Below are positions 1 to 5,883 of a stretch of DNA of 6,787 bases, one piece after another. Numbering within the stretch: position 1 is the stretch's first letter; the number at the start of each line of letters is the position of its first letter. The translations under genes and the position numbers were made by a program. The notes below the pieces were generated by a model. The model searched no databases, was not told the origin of the DNA, and saw only the letters and a list, made by a program, of their open reading frames with translations. The DNA is taken from positions 7,085-13,871 of the forward strand of contig DDEJ01000004.1 in NCBI GenBank assembly GCA_002336405.1. The letters run 5' to 3'. The stretch is from Rhodobacteraceae bacterium UBA1957. Lineage in GTDB: Bacteria; Pseudomonadota; Alphaproteobacteria; Rhodobacterales; Rhodobacteraceae.

Positions 1-228
1 GCCACAGAATGTCCGGCGCTCGTGGTCACCTCAGGCGGGGTCATCGGCATGATGATGCGGTTGACCATGGGGCTGGACCTGACCCATATGTCGCGGGCTT
101 GTCTGTCGATCATGAACGCCTCAGTCCATCTATGGCAACCACTGGGACCCAACCTGACACTGACCCAGTTCAACGCTGTGCCGCATCTCGATCATTCCGA
201 CCGCGCTGATGCAAAAACCTATCTTTAA
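1..228 (+). CDS. Histidine phosphatase family protein, C-terminal part (5' end outside window)
   Basis: The reading frame is open from the first base and ends at TAA 226-228, leaving the last 75 residues. They carry the pattern of the C-terminal half of the phosphoglycerate-mutase-like (histidine phosphatase) fold: a strand ending in VVTSGGVIG (residues 8-16 of the visible part), a helix with MMMRLTMGLDL, then NASVH and FNAVPHL near the end. In classical members the strand reads HGG, with His as the second catalytic histidine; here it is SGG. I recall a proteobacterial subfamily with TSGG at this place, so this need not mean loss of activity. Substrate cannot be told. The gene runs the same way as the saccharopine gene 51 bases downstream and could share its transcript. 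The family call is fairly sure; the function is not. Confidence 0.8.
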   Translation, partial: ATECPALVVTSGGVIGMMMRLTMGLDLTHMSRACLSIMNASVHLWQPLGPNLTLTQFNAVPHLDHSDRADAKTYL

Positions 229-279
229 AAATGGCGCAATGCCCGCTAGACTTGTCTCCGCAAACAATATGAGCACATT

Positions 280-1335
280 ATGACACATCTCTGGGTACGG
301 GCCGAACAGCGGCCAAACGAAGCACGGGTCGGGTTGACCCCGGACGGGGCAAAAACCCTGAGACAAGCGGGCTTTCAAGTCACCGTCGAAGAAAGCGCCC
401 AGCGCGCGATTGACCTTGAAGGATACAACGCTGTCGGATGCAGCATCGCGCCTGAAAACGCTTGGCCAGACGCCCCGGATGACGCGGTGATCTTTGGCCT
501 TAAAGAACTTCCCGAAGACGGCACACCCCTGCGCCACCGCCATATTATGTTCGGCCATGCGTTCAAGGGACAGTATGGTGGACAGACGCTGCTGCGGCGT
601 TTTCAGGCCGGTGGCGGTACACTGTATGATCTGGAATATCTGGTGGATGACACCGGCCGCAGGTTGGCGGCCTTTGGGTATTGGGCCGGCTATGCCGGCG
701 CGGCAGTCAGTCTTAAATGCTGGGCGGCACAACAAAACGGTGGGCTCTGCGAGGCAATTTCGGCCTACAAGAATAAAAGCGCTCTGCTTGCGGATTTGCA
801 GCAAGGGCTGGAGCGGGGGTCGGGTGCCACGCCGCGCGCCATTGTCATCGGAGCCTTGGGCCGGGTGGGGACCGGCGCCGCTGATTTATGCGCCGACATG
901 GGCATCGCCGTGACCAAATGGGACTTGGCTGAGACAGCCCATGGGGGGCCTTTTGATGAAATTCTGACCCATGAGATTTTCCTGAATTGTATTCTGGCGC
1001 GGCCAAAAACACCGGTATTTGTGCCGAGAACTGCCCTTTCGGCACCCCGCCAGCTCAGGGTGATCGGCGATATCGCCTGTGATCCAGACAGCGACTATAA
1101 TCCGATACCGATCTACAACCGGACCACAACATGGGACAGCCCGGCCACCCGCGTATCTGGCGCACCACTTTTGGATGTGATGGCCATCGACAATCTACCC
1201 TCGCTGCTGCCGGCGGAAAGCGCCGAGGATTACGCCGCGCAGCTGCTGCCGGTGCTAAGCCAGCTCACACAGATAGAACAAGGCGTGTGGGCTCGGGCCA
1301 AACAGACTTTCCACAGCCACCTGCAAACGCTCTGA
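280..1335 (+). CDS. Saccharopine dehydrogenase, L-lysine-forming, LYS1 type
   Basis: This 351-residue cytosolic enzyme should interconvert lysine + 2-oxoglutarate and saccharopine with NAD(H). It aligns by eye with yeast Lys1 over its whole length. The N-terminal AlaDh/PNT-type domain opens with WVRAEQRPNEARVGLTP. The two residues shown to be catalytic in the yeast enzyme are kept: Lys75 in GLKELPE and His93 in FGHAFKGQ. GTLYDLEYL (113-121) and GRRLAAFGYWAGYAGAA (126-142) follow. The dinucleotide site is GALGRVGTG (191-199), with Asp215 in KWDL. The tail has GGPFDE, NPIPIY, IDNLPSLLP and VWARAK. GALGRVG matches Lys1 rather than the lysine-ketoglutarate reductase domain of animal/plant AASS. 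ATG 280 fits the family N terminus; only a weak GAG (271-273) precedes it. A LYS9-type partner follows 94 bases downstream. Physiological direction is inferred to be lysine breakdown. Confidence 0.93.
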   Translation: MTHLWVRAEQRPNEARVGLTPDGAKTLRQAGFQVTVEESAQRAIDLEGYNAVGCSIAPENAWPDAPDDAVIFGLKELPEDGTPLRHRHIMFGHAFKGQYGGQTLLRRFQAGGGTLYDLEYLVDDTGRRLAAFGYWAGYAGAAVSLKCWAAQQNGGLCEAISAYKNKSALLADLQQGLERGSGATPRAIVIGALGRVGTGAADLCADMGIAVTKWDLAETAHGGPFDEILTHEIFLNCILARPKTPVFVPRTALSAPRQLRVIGDIACDPDSDYNPIPIYNRTTTWDSPATRVSGAPLLDVMAIDNLPSLLPAESAEDYAAQLLPVLSQLTQIEQGVWARAKQTFHSHLQTL

Positions 1336-1429
1336 CACCTAAAAGCCGTCAACATCTCACCGTTTTAGTCTTGCGATTGAAGCGCTAATAGACACAAGAC
1401 AACAGACGACATCAACAAAGGGGACTTTC
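1336..1429 (+). promoter_or_regulatory. Leader between the two saccharopine genes, with a 6-bp inverted repeat
   Basis: The 94-base gap is AT-richer than its surroundings and has no credible ORF. It contains GTCTTG (1368-1373) and its inverted copy CAAGAC (1395-1400), 21 bases apart, with the palindrome AGCGCT (1381-1386) between them. No run of T follows, so this does not look like an intrinsic terminator. It could be a regulator site, an mRNA structure or chance. No strong -35/-10 pair is visible; TTTTAG (1363-1368) with TAATAG (1386-1391) has usable 17-base spacing but poor match. Confidence 0.3.
1417..1424 (+). promoter_or_regulatory. Ribosome binding site of the LYS9-type gene
   Basis: AAAGGGGA ends 5 bases before ATG 1430. 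It is the clearest Shine-Dalgarno sequence on the + strand of the window and supports that start. It is much stronger than the site before the LYS1-type gene, so the second protein may be made at a higher rate from a shared message. Confidence 0.75.
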
Positions 1430-2569
1430 ATGACAATTCACTGGTGCGGTACTGGCCTTTCGGCCATCCCCGGTTTGCGCGAACTGATCCAAACTGGCAA
1501 GCCGGTCACAGTCTGGAACCGGACGGTTGAAAAAGCACAGGACGCCGTTGGCGACCTGACCCAAGACATCAAGCGCTTTGAGCCGGCCATGATCGAGGCC
1601 GCATTGCAACCCGGGGATGTGATCGTATCGATGTTGCCTGGGGATTGGCATGTACCTCTGGCCAAAATGGCCTTGACCAAAGGTGCGCATTTTGTCAGCT
1701 CGTCTTATATTTCGCCCGAAATGCGGGCATTGGATACACAGGCAAAATCTGCCGGTTTGGCACTGGTCAACGAGGTCGGACTGGATCCGGGCATAGATCA
1801 CTTGATGGCGCATTATCTGGTGGAGAATTACCGCGCCAGCGCTGCCTGTAATACGGCCAATGATCTGTCGTTCATTTCCTATTGCGGCGGCATTCCAAAA
1901 ATCCCTAACCCGTTTCGATACAAGTTCAGTTGGTCGCCCTTTGGGGTGCTCAAAGCGCTGGCCTCGCCCTCGCGTTCGCTGCGTAATTTCAAAGAATTTA
2001 CTGGCGATCGGCCGTGGAACGCCCTCAGCAGTTATGACGCGCCACTGCCGGCCCCCGAAACGTTTGAAGTCTATCCCAATCGCGATTCGCTGCCCTTTAT
2101 GGAACAGTACAAATTTGACCCCGACTGGCGGGTCAAAGATTTTGTGCGTGGCAGTCTGCGTCTTAACGGCTGGGCCGAGGCGTGGACGGATGTGTTTCGT
2201 GAGATCGAAACCCTGAAAGGCCCTGAGGGCGACCAGCGCATGACAGAAATGTCACAGGAGTTCTGGACCAAACACGCTTACGGGCCCAATGATCCCGATC
2301 GCGTGGTGCTCTGCGTCAGCCTGCAAGCCGAACGAGACGGAGCGGTGGTTTGGCACAAAACCTATGTGATGGACGCCTGGGGAGACGAAAATGGAACCGC
2401 GATGGCGCGCCTGGTGTCAGTGCCAGTTTCATTGGCGGTGCAAGCTGTGCTTGACGGGCAGATACCAGCCGGCGTCTCGGCCGCACCAAACGACCCGTCT
2501 TTGGTCAATACATGGCTCAAGCGGGTTGACAGTTTGGCCCAGCATCTCACCATCGTCGACCACAGCTAG
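1430..2569 (+). CDS. Saccharopine dehydrogenase (L-glutamate-forming), LYS9 type
   Basis: This 379-residue protein should interconvert saccharopine and 2-aminoadipate 6-semialdehyde + glutamate using NAD(P). The N-terminal Rossmann part starts HWCGTGLSAIPGL (4-16), a GxG loop less canonical than the usual GxGxxG, and has NR at 30-31 after the second strand, a pattern seen in NADP binders. The substrate domain carries the Lys9 signatures NEVGLDPGIDH (114-124), SYCGGIP (150-156) and NPFRYKFSWSP (160-170), then VYPNRDSLPF (214-223) and RGSLRLNGWAEAW (240-252). It is shorter than yeast Lys9 (about 446 residues) but complete, and corresponds to the SDH half of animal/plant AASS. A good ribosome binding site fixes ATG 1430. 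It ends 34 bases from the end of the convergent operon. Family call is firm; cofactor and direction are inferred. No semialdehyde dehydrogenase, the next catabolic step, lies in the window. Confidence 0.9.
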   Translation: MTIHWCGTGLSAIPGLRELIQTGKPVTVWNRTVEKAQDAVGDLTQDIKRFEPAMIEAALQPGDVIVSMLPGDWHVPLAKMALTKGAHFVSSSYISPEMRALDTQAKSAGLALVNEVGLDPGIDHLMAHYLVENYRASAACNTANDLSFISYCGGIPKIPNPFRYKFSWSPFGVLKALASPSRSLRNFKEFTGDRPWNALSSYDAPLPAPETFEVYPNRDSLPFMEQYKFDPDWRVKDFVRGSLRLNGWAEAWTDVFREIETLKGPEGDQRMTEMSQEFWTKHAYGPNDPDRVVLCVSLQAERDGAVVWHKTYVMDAWGDENGTAMARLVSVPVSLAVQAVLDGQIPAGVSAAPNDPSLVNTWLKRVDSLAQHLTIVDHS

Positions 2570-2603
2570 ACCGTCACAATCTCGGCGCAGACCCGATCTG
2601 GGC
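2570..2603. other. Convergent intergenic gap between the lysine genes and the lipid operon
   Basis: Only 34 bases separate the two stop codons. There is a short CCC-GATCT-GGG stem (2592-2602) but no adjacent T run in either direction, so no intrinsic terminator can be called. Read-through into the opposite gene, or Rho-dependent ending, is possible. Confidence 0.5.
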
Positions 2604-3335
2604 TTAGGCGAACAGCCGAAAATACAACCAGTCAGGCATTACCCGACTGATCCGAAACAGCAAACTGAACGCCGTGGGAAAGCTGACGCTGAACCGCGCG
2701 CTCTGCATGTGCGCCAGCATCCGCTCTGCCGCCTGATCAGGTTCCATGATAAAGGGCATCGGAATAGTGTTTTTATCCGACAGGCGGGTGCGGATATAGC
2801 CCGCATTGACCAGTTGAACGTCAACACCCGTCTTGCGCAGATCGTAATGCATGGATTCGGCCAGCGACATCACCCCGGCCTTTGACGCAGCATAGCCAAT
2901 GGCTCCGGGCAGGCCGCGAAACCCCCCCAGCGAGCCGGTGATCACAATGTGTCCGGCATCCCGCGCCACCATGTCCGGCACCACTGTGCCCAACACCCGC
3001 AGCGCACCAGTAAAATTTACATCAGCCATTGTTGTGGCATGATCTGCCTGCCAATCGGTGGCAGGCATAGGCCAGTAAGCTGCCGCCAAATAGACCACAC
3101 CATCAACTGGCCCGATCCTTTTGGCCGCCGCTCGGACGCTGCCGATGTCAGTCACATCGACCGGTTCGCACCTGCACGGGCCAGACAGCTCAGACGCAAC
3201 CGCCTTTAGCCGCGCCTCGCTGCGGGCCGACAATATAACATACGCGCCCGCCGCGCTCATGCGCTGGGCTAAAGCCGCCCCCAGACCTTCGCTGGCACCC
3301 ACAAGCCAATAGCGTTTTCCCGACAGCGACCTCAT
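2604..3335 (-). CDS. Short-chain dehydrogenase/reductase (SDR), last gene of the operon
   Basis: This 243-residue classical SDR likely oxidises or reduces a hydroxyl/carbonyl with NADP(H); the substrate is unknown. The cofactor loop is GASEGLG (13-19), and Arg38 after the second strand suits NADP. An acidic D60 in VDVTD follows. The usual NNAG is replaced by LAAA (83-86). The catalytic set is complete: Asn107, Ser135, Tyr148 and Lys152, with NAGYIRT (177-183) after it. The last 25 residues are rich in Phe, Leu and Trp and end WLYFRLFA, which could touch the membrane. ATG 3335 overlaps the stop of the DUF3833 gene by ATGA (3332-3335) and has no good ribosome binding site, so it is probably translated by coupling. 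A run of seven G on the coding strand (2922-2928) encodes Gly137-Gly138. In this context a lipid-derived substrate is plausible but unproven. Confidence 0.88.
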   Translation of the reverse strand: MRSLSGKRYWLVGASEGLGAALAQRMSAAGAYVILSARSEARLKAVASELSGPCRCEPVDVTDIGSVRAAAKRIGPVDGVVYLAAAYWPMPATDWQADHATTMADVNFTGALRVLGTVVPDMVARDAGHIVITGSLGGFRGLPGAIGYAASKAGVMSLAESMHYDLRKTGVDVQLVNAGYIRTRLSDKNTIPMPFIMEPDQAAERMLAHMQSARFSVSFPTAFSLLFRISRVMPDWLYFRLFA

Positions 3336-3889
3336 GCGGCGGAGGCTGGCCGCATTGTCGCTACCAGCTCGCCAACCTTGAGGCCGAATTTACGAAACTG
3401 GCTGCGGTTCACAATCACGCCGTTAGGGCCAAGATACATCCAATCAGTGGTGCTCAGAACATGGCCTCCGGCTGCATCAGGTAACCGGATTTTATAGTTC
3501 AAATGGACTGCAGACCCCAACTGGCGGCCGCTGCCACTACCGACTAGGTCTGCAGCATCGGCCTTGATTGCGCCGTCCTCAGACAGTGTTAGGTACCACT
3601 CGCGCTCTTGCACTGTGCCGCTGTCGTATTCAAACCGCTCGGTCATCCGGCCGCTATTACCCTGCCAACTGGCATGAAACCTTCCAACAAAACGTGAGGA
3701 CACCCGTCCGGTTGGGCCGTAAATGATTCCCTCGCAATCGATCGGCCCGTTGAGATGACGGCGCAGGTCAAACTGCATTGGACTGTGCGCATAATCACCC
3801 GCACGCTGGGCTTTAAACCCGAAAAAACGGCCCAAAATGAATATAAAAACCGCCACAACAGCAGCCCCGAGCAGGAAGGCAAACAGCAT
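3332..3889 (-). CDS. DUF3833 family membrane-anchored protein
   Basis: The product is 185 residues from ATG 3889. Residues 1-20 form one strongly hydrophobic segment without a lipobox cysteine, so it is probably an N-terminal membrane anchor, with the rest outside the cytoplasmic face (inferred). The soluble part fits DUF3833, with conserved-looking DCEGIIYGPTGRVSSRFVG (51-69), SGRMTERFEYDSGT (79-92), REWYL, and DWMYLGPNGVIVNRS with KFGLKVGE toward the end. No catalytic residues are recognised; the regular strand pattern suggests a beta-rich, possibly lipid-binding fold, but that is a guess. ATG 3889 is preferred to the in-frame GTG at 3895 because AAGGAG (3895-3900) would overlap that GTG yet sits 5 bases before the ATG. 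The gene starts 9 bases after the MFS stop and overlaps the SDR start by ATGA. Confidence 0.85.
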   Translation of the reverse strand: MLFAFLLGAAVVAVFIFILGRFFGFKAQRAGDYAHSPMQFDLRRHLNGPIDCEGIIYGPTGRVSSRFVGRFHASWQGNSGRMTERFEYDSGTVQEREWYLTLSEDGAIKADAADLVGSGSGRQLGSAVHLNYKIRLPDAAGGHVLSTTDWMYLGPNGVIVNRSQFRKFGLKVGELVATMRPASAA

Positions 3890-3894
3890 CGTCA

Positions 3895-3900
3895 CTCCTT
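3895..3900 (-). promoter_or_regulatory. Ribosome binding site of the DUF3833 gene, overlapping the MFS stop codon
   Basis: On the - strand, AAGGAG runs from 3900 to 3895, five bases before ATG 3889-3887. Its first two A bases belong to the TAA stop (3901-3899) of the MFS gene. This decides the DUF3833 start and allows a ribosome finishing the transporter to reinitiate. Confidence 0.8.
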
Positions 3901-5131
3901 AACTTTCGCGTAAATCTGTGCGCTGCAGCACCGCTATCGCCAGCAGTTTCAGCGCGCAGGGCACAAGCGCATAGGTCCATGTCAGCACGCCCAATGCAAC
4001 GGCTGAGTTTTCTTGTCCAGACCGGAAACCGGCAAATTCCAGACTTGGTAATAAAATAACAGCGGCAACCGCTAGGCTGAATTTTGACACAAACGACCAC
4101 AGACCAAAACCGTCTGTGGTGCTGGCTCCGATGTGCGCAATCCGCTGCGCAAACACCGCAGGGATCAACGTCATATCAGCGCCCACTGCGGCCCCCGACA
4201 ATACACAGATCACCCCAAACGCAATCACGTCTCCGCTGTTCAGGAATAAAACCCAAAACAGCGAAAAAATTGCCAATCCCATGGCCGCACGCAATACGCG
4301 TTTTAGACCAAACCGCTCTGCCAAAAATGTCCACAACGGCGCCGCCAGTGCTGCCGACATGAAAAACAACAACAACAGTGGTCCCGCCGCATCAGGTGCG
4401 GTCAAGCGGCTTTCAACGTAAAACAAAAACAGGGTCGAGGTCACCGCAACTGGTGCAGCATTAACCAGACCGATCAACAAGATTTGGCGGGCAGTGCGAT
4501 CGCGCAACACATGGGCAAAGGCCTGGGGTTGCCGGATCATGTCACGATCCCACTCACCCGCCATTGCCAGTGCAGCCATACATGTCATTGCGGCAAACAC
4601 CCCGGCGAACATCGCAAACGGTACCGAGGAAACAGCGGCAAACACAGCCGGCGAAGCCGAGGCCACGCAGATCCCAATCAAACCGCCGGTTTCACGCCAC
4701 CGCGCCAAACGCAGATGTCCCGCCGGACCCAGCCGTTTGGCTTTTGCGACGCCTTGGGCATAAAAGTTGATGGTCAGGAAACTGAAGGTTGAAAACACCA
4801 GCGTTAGCATCAACACAAACCACAATAGCGGCGCAACAGGTGGCTCAACGGCGAACAGGCCGATCATAGCCGAAGATAACACAAACGCTGCCACGCAGAG
4901 CACGCCAGGACGCCGGCTCGAAAAAACCGTCGACAGGCGTCCCAAGAGTGGATCTTGCACCACATCCAGCAAACGCAAACAAAACAAAGCCACGCCCAGT
5001 GTCGCCAGACCAACGCCGTAATTGTCAAAATAAAATTTGGGCGCATAGAGATACAATGGAACACCAGCAGACGACAGCGCACCGGCAAACAGCGCATAGG
5101 CCCACAAACGCTCAGAGACAACGGTGGTCAT
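3899..5131 (-). CDS. MFS transporter, GPH/MelB-like cation symporter family
   Basis: This 410-residue inner-membrane protein has about 12 hydrophobic segments. Early on it carries RLLDVVQDPLLG (53-64), the hallmark of the glycoside-pentoside-hexuronide (MelB) family. Asp56 and Asp60 fall where MelB has Asp55 and Asp59 of its cation site, so Na+ or H+ coupling is likely. The middle loop ends ERFGLKRVLRAAM, GADM (317-320) matches another family motif, and Lys350 in GLWSFVSKFSLA lies in the late helix that carries a lysine in MelB. The basic loop after the first motif (SSRRPG) is degenerate compared with MelB. GPH proteins include sugar carriers but also the animal lysophospholipid carrier MFSD2A, and the lipid-enzyme neighbours point to the latter type. 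ATG 5131 overlaps the DUF1365 stop by ATGA; GAGG lies about 7 bases upstream. Substrate is not shown by the sequence. Confidence 0.87.
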   Translation of the reverse strand: MTTVVSERLWAYALFAGALSSAGVPLYLYAPKFYFDNYGVGLATLGVALFCLRLLDVVQDPLLGRLSTVFSSRRPGVLCVAAFVLSSAMIGLFAVEPPVAPLLWFVLMLTLVFSTFSFLTINFYAQGVAKAKRLGPAGHLRLARWRETGGLIGICVASASPAVFAAVSSVPFAMFAGVFAAMTCMAALAMAGEWDRDMIRQPQAFAHVLRDRTARQILLIGLVNAAPVAVTSTLFLFYVESRLTAPDAAGPLLLLFFMSAALAAPLWTFLAERFGLKRVLRAAMGLAIFSLFWVLFLNSGDVIAFGVICVLSGAAVGADMTLIPAVFAQRIAHIGASTTDGFGLWSFVSKFSLAVAAVILLPSLEFAGFRSGQENSAVALGVLTWTYALVPCALKLLAIAVLQRTDLRES

Positions 5132-5883
5132 TGGGATACCTCAGTGTTTGGCGGCTCGGGGCGGACGTGGAACCGCGCTCCTTTCCACCAAAGCTTTAAC
5201 GCCTGCCAGTGGATCAAAGCCAGCACCCGCCGCGAACCGAACGGCCGCCGCCGCAGCGCGCCGAGGATAGAGCGGTTGGTCATCGGCTCGCGTGCCGCTC
5301 TCAGGGTGGCGATGACCCCCCCCGAAGGCGTTGTATAATCGATCTTAATATCTATCGCTTCTGCGGTAATATCGAACCGAAACGTATACGCGCCTGTGAG
5401 AGGTTGAAACGGCGAAACATGAAAAATCTTTTCAGCGTTTATCGTTTCTTGGGCCGTGATCGGGCGCAGATCTGGATGGCAGCATAGATACGAATGTCGA
5501 TCACCAAAGGTATTGGAAACCTCGGCAATCACCGCGCAAAGCTGTGCGGATTTATCATGGCACAGCCAGAAACTGACCGGGTTAAACACATGTCCCAAGA
5601 CCCGGGGCTGCGCCAATAGAAAGATATCGCCCTCCAGACCCAGATTATGGCTCTGCAGCACCTGCTGTGCCCAGAGGAGACCGCGCCCAGCCCGGGGCGC
5701 ACCGCCATGATCGCGATCGCGCAATGACATCAGGTTCGGGCTATTGTGCGAAAACAAAATTGGCCCGCTAACCGACGCCGACAGATTGATCAACGCATAA
5801 TCAATCGAATATTGGAACGCATTCTTAATAGCGCCCTTGCGACCATGCCAGGTATGGCCTTGGAGATGCTCGACCGGTGTCAT
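5128..5883 (-). CDS. DUF1365 family protein, probable membrane-lipid modification partner
   Basis: This 251-residue protein matches DUF1365 along its length: GHTWHGRKGAIKNAFQYSID (9-28), LMSLRDRDHG (51-60), LLAQPRVLGHVFNPVSFW (89-106), VIAEVSNTFGDRHSY (118-132), FHVSPFQPLTGAYTFRF (154-170) and IHWQALKLWWKGARFH (224-239). Several His and Asp residues sit in these conserved blocks, but no active site is known to me. It nearly always sits beside the FAD oxidoreductase found directly upstream here. As I recall, the R. sphaeroides counterpart (RSP_1090) is needed for the normal singlet-oxygen response, and this gene pair is linked to furan fatty acid synthesis (names ufaD and ufaO, exact assignment not certain), so no symbol is given. 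ATG 5883 overlaps the upstream stop by ATGA with only a weak GAGA before it. A run of eight G (5316-5323) encodes Ser187-Gly-Gly-Val190. Confidence 0.87.
   Translation of the reverse strand: MTPVEHLQGHTWHGRKGAIKNAFQYSIDYALINLSASVSGPILFSHNSPNLMSLRDRDHGGAPRAGRGLLWAQQVLQSHNLGLEGDIFLLAQPRVLGHVFNPVSFWLCHDKSAQLCAVIAEVSNTFGDRHSYLCCHPDLRPITAQETINAEKIFHVSPFQPLTGAYTFRFDITAEAIDIKIDYTTPSGGVIATLRAAREPMTNRSILGALRRRPFGSRRVLALIHWQALKLWWKGARFHVRPEPPNTEVSQ
5316..5323 (-). repeat. Eight-base homopolymer (G8 on coding strand) inside the DUF1365 gene
   Basis: Eight C on the + strand, read as TCG GGG GGG GTC in the gene. It is the longest G/C run in the window, and the frame stays open through it into conserved C-terminal motifs, so this copy is intact. 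Such runs can slip in replication or be miscounted in sequencing. Confidence 0.7.

Noticed and set aside
225..252. Possible promoter TTAAAA (225-230) / TAGACT (247-252) before the LYS1-type gene
   Set aside because: Spacing of 16 bases is acceptable, but both boxes match only about 4 of 6 bases and the first overlaps the preceding stop codon. Too weak to annotate.
130..804. Long open frame on the - strand (224 codons)
   Set aside because: It lies antisense to the phosphatase end and the clear LYS1-type gene. Its protein has no recognisable family pattern, and the + strand frame matches yeast Lys1 throughout.
494..913. Alternative + strand frame of 139 codons
   Set aside because: A shadow of the LYS1-type gene in another frame; its translation has no family motif.
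2592..2602. CCC-GATCT-GGG hairpin as a terminator for the convergent genes
   Set aside because: A three-pair stem with no T tract on either strand is below what an intrinsic terminator needs.
3893..3895. GTG as start of the DUF3833 gene
   Set aside because: It overlaps the AAGGAG ribosome binding site; ATG 3889 is correctly spaced from it.
4084..5338. Several + strand open frames opposite the MFS and DUF1365 genes
   Set aside because: They have low-complexity Thr/Asn/Arg-rich composition typical of antisense reading through membrane-protein genes, with no motifs and no ribosome binding sites of note.
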